From contig JAPYXD010000746.1 in NCBI GenBank assembly GCA_030998225.1, positions 3,472,001-3,536,000 on the forward strand: 64,000 nt of DNA. Reading direction: 5' to 3'. Made by a program: the position numbers and the translations under genes. This stretch comes from Diplolepis rosae. Lineage: Eukaryota > Arthropoda > Insecta > Hymenoptera > Diplolepididae. The notes under the pieces are model-generated. The model saw only the letters and a list, made by a program, of their open reading frames with translations, was not told the origin of the DNA and ran no database searches. How positions within the stretch are numbered: position 1 is the stretch's first letter; every line of letters begins with the position of its first letter. Positions 34,601-44,373 of this stretch are shown in pieces.

Positions 34601-37600
34601 ATACGGAAAAACGTTATAATACAATATTATTGAATACATAAAGACCTACAAATTTGAATTATAACATTTTTTCATAAGATGCATATTTTTCTTTTTAATT
34701 AAAAAAATAATCAATGAAAATCCAAAATTCAATTTTTTAACAATAATATTGGAAATACCAAAAAAACGCAAGAATACAAAGTTGTTCGTTTCAAACAGAT
34801 CTACAAATTTTGTCTGACACAGTTTCTGATAAAAGATATATTTTTCGTTTCAATTCCAAAAAATACGATAAAAATGAAAAAATTCCATTTTTCAGACAAA
34901 ATATGTGAGATACAAAAAAAACATTTAGATGGAAAATTGTTTGCCTAAATGAGGTCTACAAATTCTGATTAAGAAATTTCGGGACAGGATGTATATTTTA
35001 TGTTTTGATTTTTAATATTGAAAAAATTCGATTTTTCTCACCAAAATATGTGAGATACGAAATAAGCGTTGTTCTGCAAAATCGTTTCCTTAAATAAAGT
35101 CTACGATTGTTTTTTCTTTTTGAGAGATTTGGAAGAAAATAAATTATTTTAATCATGTAATTTATTAAAAAGTTACTGAAATGTATACAGAAAATCGAGC
35201 GCGAAGCGCGAGTGTCATGATGAGAATGTTTTCCTTAAGGCCGATAGAGCCTTAAGTAAATTGAATTTCCTGTTTCACTTAAATTCAAAAAGAAATTCAG
35301 TGACTTTGAGAAAATGTGTAATTCACATCATCTGTAATATTATTATAAAATTGGTTTGAGCTTCAGTATCAAAATATAAGAAATAAACTTAAATGTATGC
35401 GAAGAGCATAAGACCGAGCGCGAAGCGCGAGGTCCAGAAAGAACGGAGCGCGAAGCGCGACGTTCAAAAATTCCGGAGCGCGCAACGCGACAATCGAGTA
35501 TTACGGAGCGCGAAGCGCGCGATGAGAATGTGCCCGCGAAGCGGGCAGATTTTTTCTTCTTGCGTAACCCACATAAATATCATAAAATTAATTTAAATAA
35601 TTTTTTTTGCTTTAATTATTATTGAAGATATATGTTGATGTTGGTAATTGGCTTTAGGGTCCAAGGTTGATAAAAACTCAGAGTTTTACATAATCAGACG
35701 TTTCGGCTCTGATCGGAGCCCTCATCAGTGATTTATTCAAATCTAAAAATACAGAAAAAGGGTTTTGCTAACATAGGATATTTATTTATGCATTTTTATA
35801 AACGCAGAAAACAAAAATTTGTTTATATTCATTTATTTGTGCTAGCAAGACGTTTTTATTGTTTCCTGAAAAATTTTCAAAATGTGGGATACGACATATT
35901 AGAACGAGGGTATCGATATGTTTCTTTACAGGTAAAAACTATAGATTTATGTGATTTCAAGCTTCATAATTCATACAAATTACTTTGTAACTTGAATTAC
36001 ACTACCAATAATTGTAAAATAAATTTAAAATAAAAATGTAATATACAGAATAAAACAAAGCTTTTTGAATCGCAATTTTACCCAAGTTGTAGGCAGAATC
36101 CGAAAAACATTGCGCAAGAGATCAATGAAGCGAGACAGCCGTTCTCCTTTCATTTAATGTGTATGTAACACACGACTCTTACTATCACGCACTCTCGTTA
36201 TTTAAAAACAAAAAGAACGTATGTGTAGAGCACAAGTTGAACGCGCTTATGCCAAGTATCCTAGATCCTTGCGAAAGTTTATACGCAGTTTTTAATACTT
36301 GTGATGGATATTAGACTATTAAATATTATTGAGTTCTTTAAAAATACTGGAATATTATTATTGAAATGAATTTTAGAAAAATAATGCACCAGATAAAATT
36401 ATAGGACTGAATTTTTAGTGATAAATTTAATATATATCCAAATTTTTTCTAGATCATAAATAGAAAATTTGTTCATTTTCAATAATTTTATTTTTTAAGT
36501 TTGAGAAATTAAAATCTTAATGTAGACAGTGGAAAAAATTTCACTCAACCATCTATTAATTTATTTACATTACTTTTGATTTTGATTAATCTTCCCACGA
36601 ATTATTTCATGTATTTATTCAACAAAGAAAATTAGATCTGGTAAAAAGTCTTTTAAAAATTTAGGATCATCAAATACTGACCTTGATAAAAAAAATTATT
36701 TTAAAAAATGGACATTTTAATTAAAATTTTCAATCACCTGGATTGCTGCTGTGATGTTCTTCATTACAGGATCAACAGTTGACAAAGAAATAGGAACACA
36801 TTTATCGAGTTTGTGATAAGTTGTCTCGTTTAGTTTTCCCAAAGTAATTTTAGCAGCTTGGTGGCAAGATTCTGCATCAGCACCCGTTATGTTTACCGCG
36901 CTGACAGCAGTCTAAATAAATAAATTACAAGATTAGAATTGAAGAGTGTATAGACACATAAATAATTTATAAAATGTATCTTTATACTTTACCTTGATTC
37001 CGTGAATCACATAAAAGACGACGCTATCCATTCTTTTAACAGAATCAACTTTGACATGATTAATCTTAAATTTCAAGTCAGCCTGTAAATTATCTTGGTA
37101 CCGTTTAAGATCTTCAGTTATAGAATGAGTTGTATTTTTTAATCCATTTAGAATTTTACCATCTTGAGGAGAAATATCGACGGATCTCACAACCTATCAG
37201 GATTATTCAGTTTTTAATAATTAAGGTTTCCAAGAAAATATATTTATTTACACTTAAAAAAATAGAAATGTTATGAATAATTGTATTTTTAACAAAAAAA
37301 AATGGTTGTTCATAAAAGAATGAAAACATTTTAAAACTGTTTATTTAATGATATCCAGTAAAAAAATAAAATCTATTGTGAAATAGTTTTTTTAATTAAT
37401 TTGAAATTATTTTTTATGACTACAGCGAGATCAAAAAATTAAAAGGCTGACGATGTAGAGAATCTTTTTATCTAAAAAACTAGCCATTGCAACCTACCTG
37501 TTGGTGCTCATAATAATTACAAATATTTTAATAAGAAATGAGATATTTGTTAGACATGATTAAAATTCAATTAATTTAATGAATTATAATTAATTAAAAT

Positions 37601-37735
37601 CATGCCTCAAGTCGATGATATTTCTGTAATATAATAATCAAGTAAGCTTGCAATACATTTGACCATAAAACAAATATTTAAACTTACTTTGAAAATAAAA
37701 AATATGAGAAGGGTACAGAAAAGTATGAATTTCAT
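31634..37735 (-). CDS. Secreted Cys-containing helical protein, unknown family (4 exons)
   Basis: Exons on the minus strand: 37735-37688, 37193-36993, 36911-36738, 31933-31634. All are phase 0 with canonical splice sites, giving 240 residues plus stop. Exon 1 is a signal peptide (MKFILFCTLLIFFIFK). The mature part is Lys/Asn-rich and predicted helical by composition. It has six Cys (in ESCHQ, DKCVP, TNCSV, EKCIV, RSCNA, NLCIR) and several N-glycosylation sequons (NTT, NIT, NET). I do not recognise a family; the six-Cys helical layout is reminiscent of small insect secreted proteins, but no function is claimed. The third intron (4.8 kb) is full of mobile DNA. Additional exons cannot be excluded. 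Confidence 0.7.
32354..32745. repeat. 188-bp tandem duplication with recurrent TCTAATATGTCGTATCCCAC motif
   Basis: The segment starting ATCGATGCCCACGTTCTAA at 32354 is repeated almost exactly from 32542. The 20-base motif TCTAATATGTCGTATCCCAC occurs five times here, at intervals of about 130, 57, 130 and 40 bases. It occurs once more, inverted, at about 35883-35903. No coding content. Confidence 0.85.
33048..33088 (-). ncRNA. Hammerhead-ribozyme-like motif (minus strand mirror)
   Basis: Mirror of the plus-strand motif on the opposite arm: CTGAAGA at 33084-33078, GAAAC at 33059-33055, and helix I arms 33088-33085 with 33051-33048. Sequence is identical to the plus-strand copy over the core. 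Confidence 0.55.
33424..33464 (+). ncRNA. Hammerhead-ribozyme-like motif (plus strand)
   Basis: CUGAAGA (33428-33434) fits the CUGANGA core. GGGCC...GGCC forms helix II with one bulged G. GAAAC is at 33453-33457, then GUU (33458-33460) as the NUH cleavage triplet. Helix I is GGCA (33424-33427) with UGCC (33461-33464). Helix III is at most two base pairs with no loop, so it could act only as a dimer or with help. Activity is untested. Confidence 0.55.
33826..34144. other. AT-rich intronic stretch, nothing recognised
   Basis: A-rich runs and short repeats only; no gene or structured motif seen. Confidence 0.4.
34145..35228. repeat. Unclassified repeat bounded by CATTCTCATCATG inverted repeat
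   Basis: CATTCTCATCATG (34145-34157) is inverted at 35216-35228. Inside are a (GTCT)n-like run GTGTCTGTCTGTCTGT (34260-34275) and recurrent blocks of GATTTTCCATTTTTCA-type and TGAGATACGAAAAAA-type sequence. CGAGCGCGAAGCGCGAG sits near the right end (35195). It looks like a non-autonomous repeat of unknown class; no protein motif. Confidence 0.5.
35405..35548. repeat. Array of GCGCGAAGCGCG mini-hairpin units
   Basis: GAGCGCGAAGCGCGA-type units occur at about 35414, 35444, 35474 (GCGCGCAACGCG variant) and 35504, with a 30-bp period. A related GCCCGCGAAGCGGGC follows at 35532. An isolated unit is at 35196. Each unit is a palindrome around GAA. The 30-bp period keeps a plus-strand frame open (35393-35596, RSAKRxxxK-type decapeptides), but I consider that incidental. 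Confidence 0.8.
35640..35925 (-). repeat. Hammerhead-bearing repeat, copy 2
   Basis: On the minus strand this repeat begins with an inverted copy of TCTAATATGTCGTATCCCAC (35903-35883). It passes an AT-rich segment, carries a hammerhead core (35733-35692), and ends with GGACCCTAAAGCC (about 35663-35651), a block shared with 1704-1716. It probably derives from the same element family as 1690-1800. Confidence 0.55.
35692..35733 (-). ncRNA. Hammerhead-ribozyme-like motif
   Basis: Minus strand: helix I AAUCA (35733-35729) with UGAUU (35696-35692); CUGAUGA at 35728-35722; helix II GG(G)CUC/GAGCC with loop CGAUCA and one bulged G; GAAAC at 35704-35700; cleavage triplet GUC at 35699-35697. All invariant core positions are present. 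Helix III is reduced to AC/GU without a loop, as in minimal type I hammerheads known from Penelope-like elements. Confidence 0.65.
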
Positions 37736-37799
37736 GTTTACACTTATTACTTAGCTGATCGATTAATAGAAAATGGTATCCTGTTCTCCTTAGGAGTGG

Positions 37800-37810
37800 T
37801 ATATATAATA
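37800..37810 (-). promoter_or_regulatory. TATA box of the secreted-protein gene
   Basis: The minus strand reads TTATATATACC about 65-75 bases upstream of the ATG at 37735, a suitable distance for a short 5' leader. Promoter role inferred from position. Confidence 0.5.
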
Positions 37811-38987
37811 AATAGCTTAGCAATGTCATAGCAAGATAGAAGTGGGGATATGAAATACGTTTATTTTGCTATTAACCCTGCTGCAGTACAAGTATCAAAC
37901 AATCTCTTTCCAATTCATATTTCAAAGCAAATTAAACTCTTCAAAGGGCTTGAGATTTTAATTATAATTAAAAGTTACTTTTTACTTTGCAAGAAAAATA
38001 TTTTATATAACTATACAGTGAATAAATTTTTAACCAATAGAGAGATTTAAAAAAATCATGGAATTAAAATTTAGAAAAATAACTAATTTGTCACGAAATA
38101 AAGTTTGAGGCAGTGATAGAATGATGTCAAAATTGGAGTGAAATAATAAATTTATTGAAATTGATGTGATTACAGTACTTAATATATAGACTTTATATCT
38201 ATAACATCTAATATAATAAAGAGAAGTATCTACGCATAAAATTAAAGAGGATACTGTGCGCATGCAAAGTATCAAAGATGAATGTCTGAAAAATATTTTC
38301 AGACAAGTATTTACACGAAGTTAATGATTTCAAGCCTGAAAAAAACTTAAGACTCTTACAGCAACTGGATCCACAATCGTTGAAGATAATACGATTTTAA
38401 AATGCGACGTGTATAAAACATACTTAAACGAAATATTTAGAATCATAATAAAAACATCAAATCGACAAACTAACTTCTAACTGTGCACTTCCGGATTAGA
38501 GAATATAAATTTTCAAGATTTAATTTCAATTATTGAAGCAAAAAGTATAATTTTATTTTTATTTTAAATGTGCGTTAGTTTAAATACTTTATATTCGAGT
38601 ATATAAATATTTCTATAACACAAAAAAGCTAATTAATCCGGATCTGCGGAGCCTCCAAGTTTTAATGAAAATCTCTTATCTATAATATTTCTAAGCGTTT
38701 AGATAAGTCTAATGAATAATTATCTATATTCGTCATTTTAGTATTCATTAGGGCCGATTTATCTACATATAGATAAAACTGAATCATCAATGCTAAGCTT
38801 AACATTTGTCAAGTACTAATGGTGTTGTCTGAAGACCTACGATTGATCGTTTTGTCTAATCAGTAAGTGATTAAAGAATCCAAAGTTAGATCAATTAACC
38901 CAGAGATTCATTTAAGGTGCGTAAAATTTTCTATCTGATAGTTAAAGATGAAATTGAACGTCACTCTTCATTTGCTATCTCAACCAG
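37811..38987. other. Intergenic AT-rich sequence
   Basis: The stretch between the secreted-protein promoter and the CYHR1 3' end. No conserved frame, RNA gene or repeat recognised. The CYHR1 poly(A) signal should lie here; TTTATT hexamers (AATAAA on the minus strand) occur near 38552 and 38562 but are not decisive. Confidence 0.4.
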
Positions 38988-41900
38988 TTACTTTGATGCA
39001 CAAAACAGTATTAATCTGAAATCAAATGTAAATATTATGGTTTTTTATTACAATCAATAATTTGTTCCAATTTATATTTTATAATTTGCGAAATTCTTAG
39101 ACTTTATTCATTTAAAATTCATATTAAAGCAAAAACTACTCAATTTAAACACTCAGCTTTGTATGTATTTTGCTTAATAAAGTATCATTTGAATTAAATA
39201 GAAAGTATTTACCGAAAACTAATGGTTTTCGCTGCTAGCAGTCGATTGCATTCAGCAGTGTCTGGTAATGGTAGAGGCAAATAGGGACTCTCATTATCAG
39301 AGTCTGAAAAGTCATGTTTATGGATTCTTGGATTAACCTTCATATCTCCAAAAGGTCCTTTTAAGATCAAGTAATGGAGTGGCATAGAGCAAGTCGTTTT
39401 TGATTTCAAAATAAGCTGCACATAAATAGTAAGGAGATTAAAACCAATGAATGAAAAATAGAAAAGATGAATAATGAGCCAGAAAACATAATTTCCTTAT
39501 TAATTTGTAACAAATTACCTGATAAGTCATGTCACGCTCTGAACTCTGAGTAGGATCTCGTTGGCTGTTGTTTATCCTAGCTTTTACAACCCATTGATGA
39601 TTAAAAGCTGTAAATCGTGAGGTTTCGTAGAAGATTTTGTGGACAAATTCGTCTGTGCGATAAGGTTTCATCTGCAGATCTATAAATTGATGATAATAAA
39701 GTAAGTTATTGAGAAAGACTTTTGTTTGATATGAGAACTTTTCAAATCTGCATGCAATTAATTATTTTAAATATTTTACAAAAAAAAAAAATTACCATTG
39801 AAAGTTATTTTTTCGTAAGACAACAGTTCAAATACATTGTCGTACAATCTGCGCGCCTCTAATGTTTTTGCATCAATTTCACTCAGGGCTTCCATAACAT
39901 CAGCACCTGTACGATGAGGATGTACGCAATGTGCCTCATGTTCTGGAGATTCATGATTTGGACCTCTCCAGGGACATCCAATTCTGCTGTATTTGCAGTT
40001 TGTTATTCTGTTTTGAACATACAAAAGAAGTTCAGCACATATACAAATATGAGTTCAAACTATACAAACAACTTTTCTTATAATATTGATAAAATATTGA
40101 AAAACTTGAAGAGATTCAAAAGCATTGTTGAGAAATAGTGAAACCCAATAATGAACTAACACTTCAAAAACTATTAGTGCTATTAGTTCATACATACCTT
40201 AAGAAAAAAATGTTTACTTTATCGGAAAAAGATTAAAAACATAAATTTAATAAACAACTTTCAAAGGCTTTACCATTCGATTTAAAATTAAATTTTTCTA
40301 ATTTTTCTACTTTTTTTTCAACAGTTTTTAAAATTTTAGATTAAATATCGTGTACCTTTCCTCGCACAATGAGTCTTCATGTCGCTCCAAAGAATTTCGC
40401 GGAAATTCTTTAGCACAGTATTGACATTCAGCTGGTAATTCAGATACAGCTTTTTCGACAGCGAGGTTTCGGGAAGCAGATGTTTTGCTTATTTCAATTC
40501 TGCAATTAGGACAAGTTGCTAATTCGTCTCGTAACCTGGCATCAGCCAGGACATGAGTGAAGCATCCAGCGCACATCAAGTGACCATTGGTGCACTGTGA
40601 ACATTAATTGATTGAATATTTTCAATACTATCTATAAACTTGCGCATACAGCTTTGCATAAAAAAACATCATTTTCAAGAGCGAAAATATACGTGCAAAT
40701 AGATCAACTCTTGACACGTATTTTTCAATTGCGATTTTAAAACTTATCTTGAACCCCATAATTTTAATCTAAATGAAATAATATAACCAAACTAGATTAT
40801 ACTCATTACCATTACTTTGATGTTTTAAAACCTGAAACACAAAATCGCATAGACGACATTAATATTTTGCGAGAGATAATGCGAGTTTCGGATTTAATCA
40901 TAAAATGATAGTTATTACAGCTGTTGCCATATATTAGTGAAAACTAAAAATGAAACAGACATGGAAAAGGAAATTCTACATACTAAGGAAAACATGTAAG
41001 GATAATACACTAAGGGTAATTTCAAAATAACTGACTAATGACCTTTAATCTCGTTTATTTTTTTCAGAATACTTTCAAGCTGTACATGGAATACAAAAAT
41101 GGCTTAAAATTTTGCTTTCTCTCTCGCTCTCATTCTCTCACGGCTGAACATAAATGTTGACATTATTAAATTCTCGCACCTTCCGAACATACCTCCTAAG
41201 AAACTATACATAAGTACTAAGTTTCTTCAAAGATAACACTTGTTATGACTTCTTTACGAGCTATTGATTCGTATGATAATAGAAAATTAAAAATTAATCA
41301 CTTCAGATAGTTTTCTTTTAAATTAATTCACATTTCAAATTACTAATTATCAAAATTAAGCCACATGGCTACAAGTCCGCAATTACTTCTCATTTACTTT
41401 GTCATAGCATCGCTATATTTGTCGCAAAATCACATGTACTCTAGTTATAAAAAATTATAAAAATAAATGAAAAAATTCTCTTATTCACGTTGGACCCTAT
41501 AGAAAACGTTCTAATATTCTCTAGACCGTTTCTTCTGCATAAGTAACATTATTTTGAAATAATGTGATGACTTAGTGCAAAGACAAAATTTGTTGAATAT
41601 GTAATGTTAAATTATCAATTCAACTTTTTAAAAATATGTACATCAAGTATTACATTGAAAATACAATTGCTCCTCTTTACGATAAAATATTTTATAAACG
41701 TGGAAAATGGATGTTATGTAAGTTATTCGCTTTGGACACATCATAATTTAAAATTATACAATTCTTTATTTTACCTTTAGAAATTCTGTTAAATTCGAAA
41801 TGCCCACTAACGAATCATGCCGAATTTGGATTGGAAAAAAATTATTTATTTCAATTCAAATCTTAACAGTCGCAAGAAAAAAACTTTGTATTAATTGTAA

Positions 41901-43474
41901 AAATTAATTGTTTGATAAACTTCTAACACTATATATTAAAAGAAATAAATATAAATAAATAAATATGATATTCGAAGATGATTTAGGCTTATCGAATTTT
42001 ATTTTACGTTAAATATAATTTTTTAGTTATTTTTCTTTTAATAAAAATTTCCAAAAGGAAATGACCTAATTAATAAAAAAAAATACATGCAATTACCTAC
42101 CTTAGGTACCTAGTTAGTATTGTATTTCAAATTATTACCTTACCTTTACAATAAGTTAATCTCTCACTTTGAGCGCCTTTGATATTTATTTAAACTTCTT
42201 AGAAAATTATTAATAAGCGTATAAATATTGGTAATTTATGATACTGTATGAATTATTTCTAAAAATTTCGTACAAAATGTAATTTATTTAAATATAAAAA
42301 ATTATTTAATATATTTAAAATCAGTTTTGTTACTGAATACAATAATACAGTTTTTACCTTAAAAATCTGTAGTACAAGAACAGAAGAGTAGCAAGAAAGA
42401 GGAAAAGGGGATTCCATAAAGTTCCATAAATAACTAATTAAGTGAGAGAGAGAAAAAGAAAATACTAAAAAAAACATTTAGCTGTAGCATCTATCAAAGA
42501 TTAAAAATATGGCAAGCATATGCAAGTATTTCATTGTTTTATATCTTATATATTTTAAGCATTTTTTATTTGCAAAAATATTTATGATCTATTTCGGTGG
42601 ATATTAAGTAATGTATATGATTTGATTGACATAACTTCGCTAGGATGATCTTACATAAAGATTACTTATCTACAGGTGTGTAAATGAGAGTACTTGAAAA
42701 TTAATTTCTTATGGAAAATACGAATACAATTTTTTTTCAAGTCTGAACTTTTCTATTTAAATCTGAATTATTTGAAGGTTAGGTTAATAGATTTGCGAAC
42801 AAAGATTTATAAAATTATAGCGTTATGTTATATCACATGAGTTATAGATAATGGTATCCCTTCCCTCGGTATGACACTTATCATGTCAACAAATATCAGC
42901 TGTTCCTCGACATCCGACAATAATATTTGAAACACGATTAGTGAAGTAATTAGCTCTAGACATGCCAAACTTAAGAGTGAAAACAAAAGTACTAGAAAAC
43001 TGAGATAATGCGTGTTTAAGGATAAAAATATTCAAAGCCACAATATAGACGTCGAAAACAAAGAATGGCGTCGTTCCATCCCTCTCGTATATCCTGCAGC
43101 TACACTATAGGGTTGACACTTTTTCGAATAATGTTTCAAGATCAACAGCGGAATTCGAAATGATAGTAAAAAAAAAAGTCTTCTTTTTGCGAAATTACTT
43201 ATTGAGTAATTAATAAAGAGAATTTTATAGGCCTACGTACCTGGTAAACGGCCGCCCTTGGCAGATCAAGACAAACTGCGCAGCATAGGATGCCACCTAG
43301 ACGATGCTCCAACTTTTGTTCAGTTTTGCCCTCAGCCCGAAGTATTTTACGACGTTTTGCATCGGGCTCGAGGAAATCCTCATTCTTTTCAAGATCCTCG
43401 CGAATTTGAGGAGTAGGAGCTACTTGCTCTGAAATTCCACTCGATGAAGCAACCTCGTTGCTCGGATCAGCCAT
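38988..43474 (-). CDS. CYHR1: CYHR1/ZTRAF1, RING and TRAF-type zinc-finger protein
   Basis: Exons on the minus strand: 43474-43241, 40594-40356, 40007-39796, 39679-39519, 39415-39213, 39015-38988. Splice sites are canonical and phases agree, giving 358 residues plus stop, close to the vertebrate length. Residues 40-43 (KRRK) are a basic patch. A RING-like finger spans the first intron ([12 protein letters not shown] at 60-71, then [11 protein letters not shown] and CPNC). A SIAH/TRAF-type finger follows ([10 protein letters not shown]...HEAHC). A conserved beta-rich region is marked PYRTDEF and LLLLKGP-type motifs (here [10 protein letters not shown]). The start MADPSNEV was chosen because upstream ATG at 43534 adds only 20 unconserved residues. 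Vertebrate CYHR1 is a galectin-3 partner implicated in adhesion/proliferation; its biochemical role in insects is not known. Confidence 0.93.
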
Positions 43475-44373
43475 CTTGATTGTTTTGATTTTTCCCTGGT
43501 AGTGAAGAGAACATGAGAACTGCGCAGATGTCAAATACGCGTACGCAGTTAAAAAAAAATACTTTTTATTCTCTTGTGTAATTATCGAATGTCATAATTA
43601 GCCCTAATAACCTTGTACGCATAAGTTCTTGTTTCAAACTTTGCAGAAAATTAAAAATTTGAAGCTTGACTTAAAAGTGAAGAACGCAAATTCGGAAATT
43701 CAACATTGTAATAAGGGCCGTCGAGGCTTGACATTTAAATCAATATTTGTATGCAATAATTTTAGAAAAGAATCGCGATTAGCAGAGTGCATTGTCTACA
43801 TGACTTCGCATATCGTAAGGAATGTAGCTTCTTACTTCAGTTCGCGAAATAACGTTCAGCCAATCACTTCCCAATTTAACACATACGATCGCGATCCTCT
43901 TACATACCTCACAGAGATTCTCATTGACCTGCATAAGTTGTGCAAAAGACTGCTCCTTTAGGGGATTTATTTAATTAAGATGTTTGATTTTCCGAACCGA
44001 ACTCTTTTATGTAATTTTATTTATTTAAGAACTTTGACAGGAATGAACACAAAAGGTAATTTTTATTTTGTGCGACGTGGCATCGCTTCAAGATAATTAC
44101 TGCGTAAAATCGAAAGAGGACAATAAATTTGAATTTTAAGAAATGAAATATAAAACAAGAGGAATATTAAATGAGGTTATGATTATTTTTAACACGCTTA
44201 CCTCTGTTTTCGGACGTTTTAGTTGCGCGATTCGTCCTTGTTATGAAACGCGACAGAATTAAATGATGTCAAATTGACAGCACAATGGGCACAATACACA
44301 GGCTCAGCTGATGATATTAAACTCTGTGCAACTCAATAAAGAGGTGCACTGGCGCATAGAGGCACATACAGGC
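43475..44373. other. CYHR1 upstream region
   Basis: Contains the CYHR1 promoter and leader; no TATA motif stands out. A plus-strand open frame at 43629-43961 lacks an ATG start and resembles nothing known; I do not call it. Confidence 0.4.

Noticed and set aside
35393..35596. 67-codon frame with RSAKR decapeptide repeats
   Set aside because: The 30-bp period of the GCGCGAAGCGCG array keeps the frame open; no conserved protein expected.
43629..43961. 110-codon plus-strand frame upstream of CYHR1
   Set aside because: Starts at a non-ATG codon, AT-rich, and no recognisable domain.
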